Source: Oxalicibacterium solurbis (GTDB lineage Bacteria; Pseudomonadota; Gammaproteobacteria; Burkholderiales; Burkholderiaceae_D). Taken from it: DNA of 64,000 nt. Below, in pieces: positions 45,139-54,975 of the stretch. The stretch spans positions 62,001 to 126,000 of the forward strand of contig NZ_BMDP01000001.1 in assembly GCF_014635845.1 (NCBI RefSeq), written 5' to 3'. The notes beneath the pieces are model-generated. The model searched no databases. It worked only from the letters and a program-made list of their open reading frames with translations, and had not been told where the DNA came from. Made by a program: the position numbers and the translations under genes. Each line of letters opens with the position of its first letter. Position 1 is the first letter of the stretch.

Positions 45139-47820
45139 ATGCCACGCTCCGACACGCTGAAAACCTACAAGACTAAACGCAACTTCCGCATCACCTCCGA
45201 ACCGTCCGAAGGCGGCGTGCCGAATGCCGAAGCGCTGTCCTTCGTCGTGCAGAAACACTGGGCGTCGCGCCTGCATTACGACTTCCGCCTCGAGCTCGAC
45301 GGCACGATGAAAAGCTGGGCCGTGCCCAAGGGGCCGAGCTACGACACGCACGACAAGCGCATGGCGGTGCACGTCGAGGACCATCCGATTGCCTATAACA
45401 AGTTCGAGGGACAGATTCCGGAGAAACAGTACGGTGCCGGCAAGGTCATCATCTGGGACAAGGGCATCTGGACACCGCTGACCGATCCGCACGATGGCTT
45501 TCGCAAAGGCAGCCTGAAATTCGAATTGCACGGCCACAAGCTGCACGGCCGCTGGGCGCTGGTGCGGATGAAAGGCGGCCGCTACGGCAGCGGGAAGCAG
45601 GAGCCATGGCTGCTGATCAAGGAAAGAGACGAGTACGCGCGTCCTGCTACCGAATTCAGTGTCATCGACGAACTGCCGGACAGTGTCGCCAGGCTCAGCG
45701 ATCCGTCCGATGCCAACACAGCAAAGTCAGCGAAGACAGCCAAGGCATCCAGACCCGCGGCAAAGTCCGTCGCACTGGCCAAAACCACTGCACGCAAGAC
45801 CGCATCGCGCGGCAGCAACAGGAACATCGCCATCGCAGGCGCCATGGCCGCCGACCTGCCGAAGACATTGACGCCGCAACTGGCGACGCTGGTGGACAAG
45901 CCACCGCAGGCTGACGACAGCGGCGACTGGCTATACGAAATCAAGTTTGACGGCTATCGCATCGTCGCCCGCATTGACGGCAGCGGCGTGCGCTTGGTGA
46001 CGCGCAACGGCAACGACTGGACCGACAAGCTGCCGGCACTGGCGGCCGAACTGCGCAAGCTGAAACTGAAACCATGCTGGCTGGACGGCGAGATCGTCGT
46101 TGCCGACGAAAACGGTGTGCCGAATTTCCAGATGCTGCAGAACGCCTTCGATACGGCGAAGACGAGGCAGATCGCCTATTACGTCTTCGACCTGCCCTTT
46201 CACGACGGCCTCGACCTGCGCAAGGCCGCGCTGCAAGATAGACGTGCGCTGCTGCAGCAGATACTGGCGAAGAAATCGTCGGATTTCGTCCGCTACAGCG
46301 ACACCTTCGACGTGCCGGCGAACGAGATCGTCGCCTCAGCCTGCCGTCTCGGACTGGAAGGCGTGATCGGCAAGCGCCGCGATTCGCACTACGTTTCGCG
46401 CCGCTCGCCGGACTGGATCAAATTGAAATGCGGACGGCGCCAGGAATTCGTCATCGGCGGCTATACCGATCCGCAAGGTACCCGCAAGGGTTTCGGCTCG
46501 CTGCTGCTCGGCGTGCACGACGACAAGGGTCATCTGCGCTACGCCGGCAATGTCGGCAGCGGCTTCAACGACAAAACATTGCAGGACCTGAAAGACAAGC
46601 TCGACGCGCTCGCCACCGACAAAAGCCCGTTCACCGGCGGTACCGGCCCGCGCACCAAGGCGCACTGGATCAAGCCTAAGCTGGTCGCCGAGATTGCGTT
46701 CAGCGAATGGACCGACGGCGGCCATGTGCGGCAAGCCGTTTTCCATGGACTGCGCACCGACAAGAAAGCTAATACCATCGTGCACGAAGAGCCGGTCGCC
46801 GTCGGCAGGATCGCCAAGAGCGCTTCGTCCGGAAAAGGCGGAAGCACGAAAGGTAAATCGAAAGATTCGTCGAAAGACATATCGAAAGGCAAACGTGCAT
46901 CGCAGACCGATGCCGCCATGCATAGCACGCTGCCAACCGGCTTCAAGGTCACGCATCCCGATCGCGTCATCGATCCTTCGACCGGCATCACGAAAATCGA
47001 CCTGATCCGCTACTACGCGCTGGTCGCGCCGCTGATGATGCCGCACCTGAAAGGCCGCCCTACTTCGCTGGTACGCGCGCCCGACGGCATCAAGAGCCAG
47101 CTGTTCTTCCAGAAGCACATGGACGAGCCGATGGACGGCACGCGCCTGCTCGATCCGGCGCTCGACCCCGATCATGCATCGCTGATCGAGATCGCCAGCC
47201 CGCTCGGCCTGATGACGGCTGCGCAATGGAACGTCATCGAATTCCATACGTGGAACGGCGTAAAAACCGCAATCGACAAACCGGATCGCATGACCTTCGA
47301 TCTCGATCCGGGAGAAGGCGTCGCATGGCCGGTCGTGCTGGAAGCGACGCTGCTGATGCGTTCCTTCCTCGAACAGCTGGGCCTCGCCTCCTTCGTCAAG
47401 ACCAGCGGCGGCAAGGGCATGCACGTCATCGTGCCGCTGAAGAAGCGCTACGACTGGGATACCGTCAAGGATTTCTCTAAGGCCATCGTCGAACACATGG
47501 CGCAGACGCTGCCGCAGCGCTTCGTCGCCAAGAGCGGGCCCAAGAACCGGGTCGGCAAGATCTTCATCGACTACCTGCGCAACGGCTTCGGCGCAACCAC
47601 CGTTGCCGCGTGGTCGGTACGCGCGCGGCCAGGCCTCGGCGTATCGGTGCCGGTCGGCTGGGACGAAGTGGAAAAACTGCACGGCAGCGCGCAGTGGCAT
47701 GTCGCGAACATTCATACGCGGCTCGACCAGGGCAATACGCCATGGGACGGCTACGACGCCGCCGCACAGAACATCACGGCAGCGATGAAGATGCTTGGTT
47801 TTACACGTGGGAAGAAATAG
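45139..47820 (+). CDS. ligD: multifunctional DNA ligase D
   Basis: 893 residues in the order phosphoesterase - ligase - polymerase. The N-terminal 3'-phosphoesterase has H40, H46 and D48 in HWASRLHYDFRLELDG. The ATP ligase domain begins near 240 with motif EIKFDGYR (Lys about 270). Primase-like polymerase domain from about 620 (SLVRAPDGIKSQLFFQKH, FDLDPGEGVAW, TSGGKGMHVIVPL). Together these trim, fill and seal double-strand breaks with Ku. Two Lys/Ser/Ala linkers separate the domains (about 190-235 and 565-600). Two-gene operon with ku. Confidence 0.94.
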   Translation: MPRSDTLKTYKTKRNFRITSEPSEGGVPNAEALSFVVQKHWASRLHYDFRLELDGTMKSWAVPKGPSYDTHDKRMAVHVEDHPIAYNKFEGQIPEKQYGAGKVIIWDKGIWTPLTDPHDGFRKGSLKFELHGHKLHGRWALVRMKGGRYGSGKQEPWLLIKERDEYARPATEFSVIDELPDSVARLSDPSDANTAKSAKTAKASRPAAKSVALAKTTARKTASRGSNRNIAIAGAMAADLPKTLTPQLATLVDKPPQADDSGDWLYEIKFDGYRIVARIDGSGVRLVTRNGNDWTDKLPALAAELRKLKLKPCWLDGEIVVADENGVPNFQMLQNAFDTAKTRQIAYYVFDLPFHDGLDLRKAALQDRRALLQQILAKKSSDFVRYSDTFDVPANEIVASACRLGLEGVIGKRRDSHYVSRRSPDWIKLKCGRRQEFVIGGYTDPQGTRKGFGSLLLGVHDDKGHLRYAGNVGSGFNDKTLQDLKDKLDALATDKSPFTGGTGPRTKAHWIKPKLVAEIAFSEWTDGGHVRQAVFHGLRTDKKANTIVHEEPVAVGRIAKSASSGKGGSTKGKSKDSSKDISKGKRASQTDAAMHSTLPTGFKVTHPDRVIDPSTGITKIDLIRYYALVAPLMMPHLKGRPTSLVRAPDGIKSQLFFQKHMDEPMDGTRLLDPALDPDHASLIEIASPLGLMTAAQWNVIEFHTWNGVKTAIDKPDRMTFDLDPGEGVAWPVVLEATLLMRSFLEQLGLASFVKTSGGKGMHVIVPLKKRYDWDTVKDFSKAIVEHMAQTLPQRFVAKSGPKNRVGKIFIDYLRNGFGATTVAAWSVRARPGLGVSVPVGWDEVEKLHGSAQWHVANIHTRLDQGNTPWDGYDAAAQNITAAMKMLGFTRGKK

Positions 47821-47839
47821 ATCTGAACGCAGCCTCGGC

Positions 47840-47845
47840 TATAAT
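47840..47845 (+). promoter_or_regulatory. -10 box of the glycosyltransferase operon
   Basis: A perfect TATAAT 75 bp before the glycosyltransferase start; the -35 region is weak. A CTACCG/CGGTAG hairpin (47855-47873) follows in the leader. Confidence 0.45.
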
Positions 47846-47919
47846 CCGAGACCACTACCGCATCCAACGGTAGATGCATCTGCCGTCATTGCAATCCAAG
47901 CCTATCCATTCATCGCCCC

Positions 47920-48996
47920 ATGAAAGTCATCTTCGTCCTGCACAGCCACAAGGCCGGTGGCGCCGAACGTCATTTGCTGCAACTGATGCAGGGATTGGCA
48001 GGCAAAGGCGTCGAATGTATCTACGCCGGACCGCTGCAAGGATGGCTGGGCGAACAACTGCAAAAGAACAGTTTCCGCTGCGAGCAGATTTCCTTCACCG
48101 GCTTCTACGATCTGGCATCGCTGATCAAGCTGGTGCGCCTGATCCGCCGCGAGAAGGCCGATCTGGTCCACGGTCATCTGACGCGCGGCGCCTACTACGC
48201 CGGCTGGGCAGCCAGATTCGCAGGCGTGCCCAATGTCGCCACCGCGCATTCGACCAATGCCGGCAAATGGTTCGGCCGCGCCACGCGCATCATCGCGGTC
48301 TCGGATGCGGTCGCGCGCTTCCTAGTTTCCTGCGGCTATCCGCAGCAGAAGATCCGCACCGTCCATCACGGTGTACCCGACTACGCTGCCCTGCCGCGCA
48401 CGCCGCGCGACGCGATGCGCGCAGAACTCGACCTCGACGATGCACCGGTACTGGCGATGGTCGCCCGCTTCATGCATGCGAAAGGGCAAGACATCGCGCT
48501 GCGCGCACTGGCGCAATTGACAGACCGCCGCTGGACGCTGGTACTGGTCGGTTCGCTGGATACGACATTCGCGAAAGAGGTACAGGAACTTGCCGTCGCA
48601 CTCGGCATCGTCGATCGCATCCGTTTCGTCGGCCATCGCGACGACGTCAATAACATCTACGGCTGCGCCGACATGCTGCTGGCGCCGTCGCGCCGCGAAG
48701 CGCTGTCGCTGACACTACTGGAAGCCGCCGCCTTCGGCCTGCCGATCGTCGCTTCCGATGTCGGCGGTATCGGCGAAGCGGTAGCCGACGGCGAAACCGG
48801 CCTGCTGGCGCCGCCCGAGAATCCGGCCGCACTGGCACAGGCGATCGCGACTTTGCTGGATAATGCAGACTTGCGTACGCAAATGGGTCAGGCCGGCCGC
48901 CGGCGCTATGAAGCGCTATTCGCACTGGACAGCATGACGCGCGGCACGCTGGCGGTCTATGAAGAAGCCGTCGAAGCCGGCAGGAGAGCAAGTTGA
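47920..48996 (+). CDS. GT4-family glycosyltransferase
   Basis: 358 residues, GT-B fold. The N-terminal acceptor domain starts MKVIFVLHSHKAGGAERHLLQL with DLVHGHLTRGAYYAGW. The C-terminal donor domain carries VARFMHAKGQDIALRAL, IRFVGHRDDVNNIY and the nucleotide-sugar motif EALSLTLLEAAAFGLPIVASD. It transfers a sugar in envelope or exopolysaccharide synthesis on the cytoplasmic face. It overlaps the deacetylase gene by 4 bp, so the two act together. Sugar and acceptor unknown. Confidence 0.9.
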   Translation: MKVIFVLHSHKAGGAERHLLQLMQGLAGKGVECIYAGPLQGWLGEQLQKNSFRCEQISFTGFYDLASLIKLVRLIRREKADLVHGHLTRGAYYAGWAARFAGVPNVATAHSTNAGKWFGRATRIIAVSDAVARFLVSCGYPQQKIRTVHHGVPDYAALPRTPRDAMRAELDLDDAPVLAMVARFMHAKGQDIALRALAQLTDRRWTLVLVGSLDTTFAKEVQELAVALGIVDRIRFVGHRDDVNNIYGCADMLLAPSRREALSLTLLEAAAFGLPIVASDVGGIGEAVADGETGLLAPPENPAALAQAIATLLDNADLRTQMGQAGRRRYEALFALDSMTRGTLAVYEEAVEAGRRAS

Positions 48997-49730
48997 ACCG
49001 TATCCAGATCCTGATGTATCACCAGGTCGGCGACTTCCCCGCGATGGATACGCATCGCGCGACCTATTGCGACCATCGCCGCTTCGCCGTGCAGATGGGC
49101 TATCTGAAGACTTTCGGTTACAACGTGCTGAGCATGAACGACGTGCTGCAATGCGTGCGCGGTGACAAGCCGATTCCACCGCGTGCCGTCGCCATCACCT
49201 TCGACGACGCCTACGAGAATTTCTACGAATATGCGCTGCCCATCCTGCAGCGCCACGGCTTCCCTGCCACCGTCTATGCGATTGCCGGCATGCTCGGCGG
49301 CTCGGCCGACTGGCTGATCGCCGATGGCCACGACGCACCACCGCTGATGACGGCGGCACGCCTGCGTGAATTGTTGTCGTGCGGCATCGAAATCGGTTCG
49401 CACTCGTTCAATCACATCCGGTTGGGCGAGCAACCTGCCGAACTCGTCTTCAACGAAGCACTGAAATCCAAATCGACGCTGGAAGATGCACTCGGCCAGC
49501 CTGTCGATCACTTCTGCTATCCGTACGGCAGCCACAACATCCAGACGGTCGAAGCCGTCGCCGAAGCCGGCTACAAGACGGCTGTCACCTGCGAGCGCGC
49601 GCCTGCCACCATCGGTGACGATCCGCTCACGTTGCCGCGCAAGGCAGTCGCCTGGGGCGATTCGCTGGTCGGCGTCTTGTGGAAGATGCATATGAAGAAC
49701 ACGCCGAAGCGCCCGCTGATCCGGCGTTGA
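48993..49730 (+). CDS. polysaccharide deacetylase (NodB-type, CE4)
   Basis: 245 residues starting at TTG 48993, which overlaps the previous stop (TTGA) and has AGGAGA upstream. CE4 motifs: TFDD at 69-72, HSFNH at 137-141 (metal His pair), FCYPYGSHN for motif 3. It would remove N-acetyl groups from an amino sugar. No signal peptide, so it probably acts on a cytoplasmic, lipid-linked intermediate made with the neighbouring glycosyltransferase. Confidence 0.88.
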   Translation: MNRIQILMYHQVGDFPAMDTHRATYCDHRRFAVQMGYLKTFGYNVLSMNDVLQCVRGDKPIPPRAVAITFDDAYENFYEYALPILQRHGFPATVYAIAGMLGGSADWLIADGHDAPPLMTAARLRELLSCGIEIGSHSFNHIRLGEQPAELVFNEALKSKSTLEDALGQPVDHFCYPYGSHNIQTVEAVAEAGYKTAVTCERAPATIGDDPLTLPRKAVAWGDSLVGVLWKMHMKNTPKRPLIRR

Positions 49731-49811
49731 TTTGCCTTCCAGCAACCGTTCCCGTTCGACCGTTTCCGTTTAACCGTTTCTTTACGCTCTTTCGTTTGCT
49801 TCGTTATACGA

Positions 49812-49840
49812 TTGGCAACGCGTGGCATTCGTGATGTAAT
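49812..49840 (+). promoter_or_regulatory. sigma-70 promoter of psiF
   Basis: TTGGCA (49812-49817), 17 bp, TGTAAT (49835-49840), 57 bp before the psiF start. No PHO box of CTGTCAT type is visible upstream. Confidence 0.5.
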
Positions 49841-49897
49841 GCCTCGCATGTTTCCCAGCGCTGTCCCGTCGCCCAACCATCGATAAGGAGCCTCGCC

Positions 49898-50191
49898 ATG
49901 AAGAAACTGTTAGGTGCCGTACTGTTGCTGATGCCAATCGCTTTCCATCCGGCTCTGGCCGAAACGGCACAGCAGAACAAGATGAAGTCCTGCAACGTCA
50001 AGGCCGGCAGCAAGAAAGGCGACGAACGCAAGACATTCATGAAGGAATGCCTGAGCAAAGACAGCACCGACCAAGGCAGCGCAGCACAACAAGCTCAGCG
50101 CGAGAAGATGAAGACCTGCAATGCGTCGGCCAGCGACAAGAAAGGCGACGAACGCAAGGCGTTCATGAAGGAATGCCTGTCGAAACACTGA
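49898..50191 (+). CDS. psiF: PsiF-family exported protein
   Basis: 97 residues: signal peptide MKKLLGAVLLLMPIAFHPALA, then two PsiF repeats, each with KMKxCN, KKGDERKxFMKECLSK (about 31-54 and 72-97). The repeats share most residues, including two Cys each. In E. coli PsiF is induced by phosphate starvation; its function is not known. AAGGAG precedes the ATG. Confidence 0.88.
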   Translation: MKKLLGAVLLLMPIAFHPALAETAQQNKMKSCNVKAGSKKGDERKTFMKECLSKDSTDQGSAAQQAQREKMKTCNASASDKKGDERKAFMKECLSKH

Positions 50192-50202
50192 CAAACACCT
50201 GC

Positions 50203-50231
50203 AAAAAAGCCCGCACGAAGCGGGCTTTTTT
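50203..50231. terminator. bidirectional intrinsic terminator
   Basis: AAAAAAGCCCGC / GCGGGCTTTTTT, a perfect 12-bp stem with a 5-nt loop, shared by the convergent psiF and RND operon ends. Confidence 0.88.
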
Positions 50232-50266
50232 ATTACGTATGCCAAGAGAGGCATTCAAGGCGAAAA

Positions 50267-51715
50267 TTATTGCTTCGCCATCGGTGGCACATCCCCGCCC
50301 TGCTTTTGCGGCGCATCCCAGCCACCGCCCAGTGCACGAATCAAGCCGACCGATGCAACAGCACGCTGTCCCTGACTACGCACCAGAGCGCGCTCCGAAG
50401 CAAGCCGTGAACGCTGCGCATCGATGACTTCGAAATAGCTGGCCGAGCCATAGTGATAGCGCGAATCCGCCAGATTGTTCGCAAGCTTCGCCGAATCGAT
50501 CGCCTGTTCCTGGAACACCATCTGGCGATCCAGCGTGCGTAAGGCACTCAGATTGTCCTCGACGTCGCGGAAACCGACCAGCACCTGCTGGCGATAATTC
50601 GCAACCGACGCTTCATAGCCGGCATCGGCACGCGCCAGATTGGAACGATTACGGCCACCGTCGAAGATCGGCAGGTTCAGGATCGTGCCGGTCAACGGTC
50701 CAAGTATCCAGCTGCGGCTGGACCACTTGAACAGATCGCGCAATTCGTCCGACGCATAGCCGCCCGCACCAGTCAGCACCAGCGACGGAAAGAACGCAGC
50801 CTTCGCTGCACCGATGCGCGAACTGGCGGCCGCCATCCGGCGTTGCGCCTGTGCAATATCAGGACGACGTTCCAGCAGATCGGATGGCAAGCCTGCCGGC
50901 ACCGTCACCAGCGGTGCTTTCAGCAATGCCACAGGCAACGTGAACTGTGCTGGAGCCTGCCCCAGCAACACGGCCAGCGCATGATCACGCTGCGCACGTT
51001 CGCGACGCACACCTTCCAGTTCGGCGCTGGTCGTCGCCCATTCAGTGCGCGCCTGTGCGACATCCAGTTCGCTGGTATCGCCGGCATCAAATCGGTGCTT
51101 GGCGAGGTCCAGTGCTTCCTGGCGCAGTTCAACGGTTTTCTGCAGCACATCGGTTTCCGAATCCAGTGCGCGGATCGTGAAGTATTGCTGTGCGACGTCG
51201 GCTTGCAATGCCAGCAGCACGGAACGGTACGCCGCTTCCTGTGCCTGCGCATCGAGTGCTGCAGCGCGGCTGGCGTCCGACAGGCGGCCGAACAGATCGA
51301 CTTCATACGAGAAGCCCAGCTGCGCACGGTATTCGGTCGACGCACTCTGCTCATTACCGATTCGCGTCGGACCGAAGCCGGCACCGAGCTGGAAACCACG
51401 ATCGGCATCGACGACGCCGGCAATCGCACGCGCTTCCTTCACGTTCGCCAATGCGATTGCCAGATTCGGATTCGATTGCGTGGCTGCGACGACCAGTTTG
51501 CTCAGATCGTCGTCGCCGTACACCTTCCACCATTGGCCGCGATCCTGATCGTCGGCCGGCTTCGCGACCTGCCATGCGCCATCCAGCGACTCGGCCTTTT
51601 CGCGATAGGCGGCTGGCGTATCGACCTTGACCTGCTCCGGCGGACGCGCCGTCGAGCAGCCGGCGAGCACCATGGCAGCCGTCAACGCGGTGAGGGTCAG
51701 TTTGAATGTTTTCAT
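50267..51715 (-). CDS. RND outer-membrane lipoprotein channel (NodT/OprC-like)
   Basis: 482 residues. Lipoprotein signal with lipobox LAGC (C20), then two OEP repeats in the TolC fold (LALQADVAQQYFTIRALDSE and the equivalent FRDVEDNLSALRTLDRQ in the second half). It is the exit duct of the drug pump encoded upstream. The gene starts 2 bp after the pump stop, the last of the operon. By order and type it corresponds to OpcM/OprC of Burkholderia ceo/bpeEF loci. Confidence 0.9.
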   Translation of the reverse strand: MKTFKLTLTALTAAMVLAGCSTARPPEQVKVDTPAAYREKAESLDGAWQVAKPADDQDRGQWWKVYGDDDLSKLVVAATQSNPNLAIALANVKEARAIAGVVDADRGFQLGAGFGPTRIGNEQSASTEYRAQLGFSYEVDLFGRLSDASRAAALDAQAQEAAYRSVLLALQADVAQQYFTIRALDSETDVLQKTVELRQEALDLAKHRFDAGDTSELDVAQARTEWATTSAELEGVRRERAQRDHALAVLLGQAPAQFTLPVALLKAPLVTVPAGLPSDLLERRPDIAQAQRRMAAASSRIGAAKAAFFPSLVLTGAGGYASDELRDLFKWSSRSWILGPLTGTILNLPIFDGGRNRSNLARADAGYEASVANYRQQVLVGFRDVEDNLSALRTLDRQMVFQEQAIDSAKLANNLADSRYHYGSASYFEVIDAQRSRLASERALVRSQGQRAVASVGLIRALGGGWDAPQKQGGDVPPMAKQ

Positions 51716-51717
51716 TG

Positions 51718-54700
51718 TTATACCTCGTAGTTGTGCGGAACGTCGGTCGGAATCGCCGGATGATGCGGATAGGCTTCTTCCTCCGGATCGCGTTTCGGCG
51801 TCAGCTTGTTTTCCAGCGTACGCAACAGCACGTAGAAGATCGGCGTCAGGAACAGGCCGAAGGCAGTCACGCCGATCATGCCGGAGAACACCGCCACGCC
51901 CATTGCATGACGCATTTCCGCGCCGGCACCGGACGACAGGATCAGCGGCACGACACCGGCGATGAAGGCGATCGACGTCATCAGGATCGGCCGCAGACGC
52001 AAGCGTGCTGCCTCGATCGCCGCTTCATAGATGCCGCGGCCATGATCTTCCAGTTCGCGTGCGAACTCAACGATCAGAATCGCGTTCTTGCACGCCAGCC
52101 CCACCAGCACGATCAGACTGATCTGCGTGAAGATGTTGTTGTCGCCGCCGGTCAGGAACACACCGAAGATGGCAGACAGCAAGCCCATCGGCACGATCAG
52201 CAACACGGCCAGCGGCAAGGTCAGGCTTTCGTACTGCGCAGCCAGCACCAGGAACACCAGCAGCATCGACAGCGGCAGGATGATGAACAGCGTGTCACCG
52301 GCGATCTTGTCCTGATAGGTGATCTCGGTCCATTCGAAACCGATACCGCGCGGCAGCGTTTCGGCAGCAATGCGTTCGATCGCATCCTGCGCCTGGCCCG
52401 TGCTGTAGCCCGGTGCCGGACCGCCGTTCACGTCAGCCGACGGGAAGGCGTTGTAGCGGATCGCCTGATCGGGGCCATGGCTTTGCGTCAGCTTCAACAC
52501 GGACGACAACGGCACCATTTCGCCGGCAGCATTGCGCGTCTTCAGCAAGCCGATATCCTCGGCATGCGCACGGAACGGTGCATCGGCCTGCACGCGCACC
52601 TGGAAGGTACGGCCGAACTTGGTGAAGTCGTTCACGTACAGCGAACCCAGATAGATCTGCAAGGTATCGAACACCGACGGCACCGACACGCCCAGTTGTT
52701 GTGCGCGCGTACGATCCAGATCGGCAAACAATTGCGGCACGTTGATCTGGAAACTTGAGAACATGCCTTGCAGTTCCGGTGCGGCATTCGCCTTTGCCAT
52801 GAATGCCTTCAACGCATCGTTCAACGCTTCGTTGCCGAGCGCGGCGCGATCCTGGATCTGCAGCTTGAAGCCGCCGATCGTGCCCAGGCCCTGTACCGGC
52901 GGCGGCGGAAACATCGCGATGAACGCATCTTTGATGCCGGCGTATTTCTGGTTCAACTGCATCGCGATCGCATTGCCGCTCAATTCCTTGCTCTTGCGTT
53001 CGTCGAACGGTTTCAGCGTGACGAACACAATGCCGGAGTTCGGGCTGTTGACGAAGCCATTGATCGACAGGCCAGGGAAAGCCACTGCCGATTCCACGCC
53101 CGGCGTCTTCATCGCGATATCGGACATCTGGCGAATCACGTCTTCGGTGCGATCCAGCGACGAGGCGTCAGGCAACTGCGCAAAGCCGACCAGATACTGC
53201 TTGTCCTGCCCCGGCACAAAGCCTGCCGGCACGTGGTGGAACAGAAAACCGGTCACACCGATCAGCACTGCATACACGACCAGCGACGCCGACTTGCGCT
53301 TCAAAATGCTGGAGACACCACCGCCGTAATTGTCGGAACCGCGGTGGAACACCTTGTTGAAGCGTACGAAGAACCAGCCGAATGCCTTGTCGATCGCGAG
53401 CTGGAATTTATCCTTCGGCGCACCGTGGTTTTTCAGCAGCAAGGCAGACAATGCCGGCGACAGCGTCAGCGAGTTGAATGCCGAGATCACCGTCGAAATC
53501 GCGATCGTCAATGCGAACTGCTTGAAGAACTGGCCGGTCAGACCGGACACAAATGCCAGCGGCACGAACACCGCGCACAGCGTCAGCGCGATCGCAATGA
53601 TCGGGCCGGACACTTCGCGCATCGCCTTGTAGGTCGCTTCACGCGCCGTCAGGCCCGCTTCGATATTCCGTTCGACGTTTTCCACCACGACGATCGCATC
53701 GTCGACCACGATACCGATCGCCAGCACCAGCCCGAACAGACTCAAGGCATTGATCGAGAAGCCCAGCCCCAGCATCACGGCGAACGTGCCGATCACCGAC
53801 ACCGGCACCGCCAGCAACGGAATGATCGATGCGCGCCACGTTTGCAGGAACACGATCACGACGATGACGACCAGCAGGATGGCTTCCAGCAGCGTATGCA
53901 CGACCGCTTCGATCGATGCACGCACGAATTGCGTCGGGTCATAGACGATGCTGTAGTCCACGCCTTCCGGCATGTCTTTTTTCAACTCTTCCATCGTCTT
54001 GCGGACGTTGTTCGAGATTTCCAGCGCGTTGGAACCCGGCGACTGGAAAATCGGAATCGCCACCGCCTGCTTGTTGTTCAGCAGCGAACGCAATGCATAT
54101 TCGCTGGCGCCCAGCTCGATACGCGCGACATCCTTCAGCTTGGTGACGACGCCGTCCGGCGATGCCTTGATGACGATGTCGCCGAACTCTTCCTCGGTCT
54201 GCAGACGGCCGCGCGCATTGACGGAAATCTGGTAATCGACGCCCGGCACCGTCGGCGACGCGCCGATCACACCGGCTGCGACGTTGACGTTCTGCTCGCG
54301 AATCGCCTGCACGACGTCGTCCGCCGACAGGCCGCGCTCCGCTACCTTGCGCGGATCGAGCCAGATGCGCATCGAATAGTCGCCGGAACCGAACAGTTGC
54401 ACGGCGCCGATGCCCGGCAGACGTGCCAGCCTGTCCTTGACGTTCAGCACTGCGTAGTTACGCAGGTAGGCCATGTCGTAGCGGTCGTTCGGCGACAGCA
54501 AGTGCACCACCATCGTCAGGTCAGGCGAGCTCTTGGTCGTCGTCACGCCGAGGCGTTGCACGACATCCGGCAAGCGAGGCAGTGCCTGATTGACGCGGTT
54601 CTGCACCAGTTGCTGCGCCAGATCCGGCGGCGTACCGAGCTGGAAAGTGACGGTCAGCGTCATCAGGCCGTCGGACGTGGCCTGCGATTGCATGTACAGC

Positions 54701-54930
54701 ATGCCTTCGACGCCGTTGATCTGTTCCTCGATCGGCGTTGCGACCGTTTCCGCGATCGTCTGCGGATTAGCGCCGGGGAAATTGGCCTTGACCACGACCG
54801 ACGGCGGCACGACTTCCGGATATTCGGAAATCGGCAGGTTGAACATGGCGATCAACCCTCCCAGCAGAACGATCGTCGACAACACGCCCGCAAAGATCGG
54901 GCGGTCGATAAAGAATCTGGATATGTTCAT
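51718..54930 (-). CDS. HAE1-family multidrug RND pump (CeoB/BpeF-like)
   Basis: 1070 residues, proton-driven drug exporter of the inner membrane. N-terminus MNISRFFIDRPIFAGVLSTIV is the standard HAE1 start; helix 4 has the proton-relay pair in GIVVDDAIVVVEN near 409-410, unlike the DFG-containing metal pump at 3385-6522. Periplasmic porter domains include the PVPGVDYQISV-type loops. The C-terminus extends into a Glu/Pro-rich tail. Operates with the adaptor and channel beside it; substrates in relatives include chloramphenicol, trimethoprim and fluoroquinolones. Confidence 0.93.
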   Translation of the reverse strand: MNISRFFIDRPIFAGVLSTIVLLGGLIAMFNLPISEYPEVVPPSVVVKANFPGANPQTIAETVATPIEEQINGVEGMLYMQSQATSDGLMTLTVTFQLGTPPDLAQQLVQNRVNQALPRLPDVVQRLGVTTTKSSPDLTMVVHLLSPNDRYDMAYLRNYAVLNVKDRLARLPGIGAVQLFGSGDYSMRIWLDPRKVAERGLSADDVVQAIREQNVNVAAGVIGASPTVPGVDYQISVNARGRLQTEEEFGDIVIKASPDGVVTKLKDVARIELGASEYALRSLLNNKQAVAIPIFQSPGSNALEISNNVRKTMEELKKDMPEGVDYSIVYDPTQFVRASIEAVVHTLLEAILLVVIVVIVFLQTWRASIIPLLAVPVSVIGTFAVMLGLGFSINALSLFGLVLAIGIVVDDAIVVVENVERNIEAGLTAREATYKAMREVSGPIIAIALTLCAVFVPLAFVSGLTGQFFKQFALTIAISTVISAFNSLTLSPALSALLLKNHGAPKDKFQLAIDKAFGWFFVRFNKVFHRGSDNYGGGVSSILKRKSASLVVYAVLIGVTGFLFHHVPAGFVPGQDKQYLVGFAQLPDASSLDRTEDVIRQMSDIAMKTPGVESAVAFPGLSINGFVNSPNSGIVFVTLKPFDERKSKELSGNAIAMQLNQKYAGIKDAFIAMFPPPPVQGLGTIGGFKLQIQDRAALGNEALNDALKAFMAKANAAPELQGMFSSFQINVPQLFADLDRTRAQQLGVSVPSVFDTLQIYLGSLYVNDFTKFGRTFQVRVQADAPFRAHAEDIGLLKTRNAAGEMVPLSSVLKLTQSHGPDQAIRYNAFPSADVNGGPAPGYSTGQAQDAIERIAAETLPRGIGFEWTEITYQDKIAGDTLFIILPLSMLLVFLVLAAQYESLTLPLAVLLIVPMGLLSAIFGVFLTGGDNNIFTQISLIVLVGLACKNAILIVEFARELEDHGRGIYEAAIEAARLRLRPILMTSIAFIAGVVPLILSSGAGAEMRHAMGVAVFSGMIGVTAFGLFLTPIFYVLLRTLENKLTPKRDPEEEAYPHHPAIPTDVPHNYEV

Positions 54931-54975
54931 GTGATTTTCTTTTTCTTCAGTATGGAGAGCGCAGCGCTATCGGGA

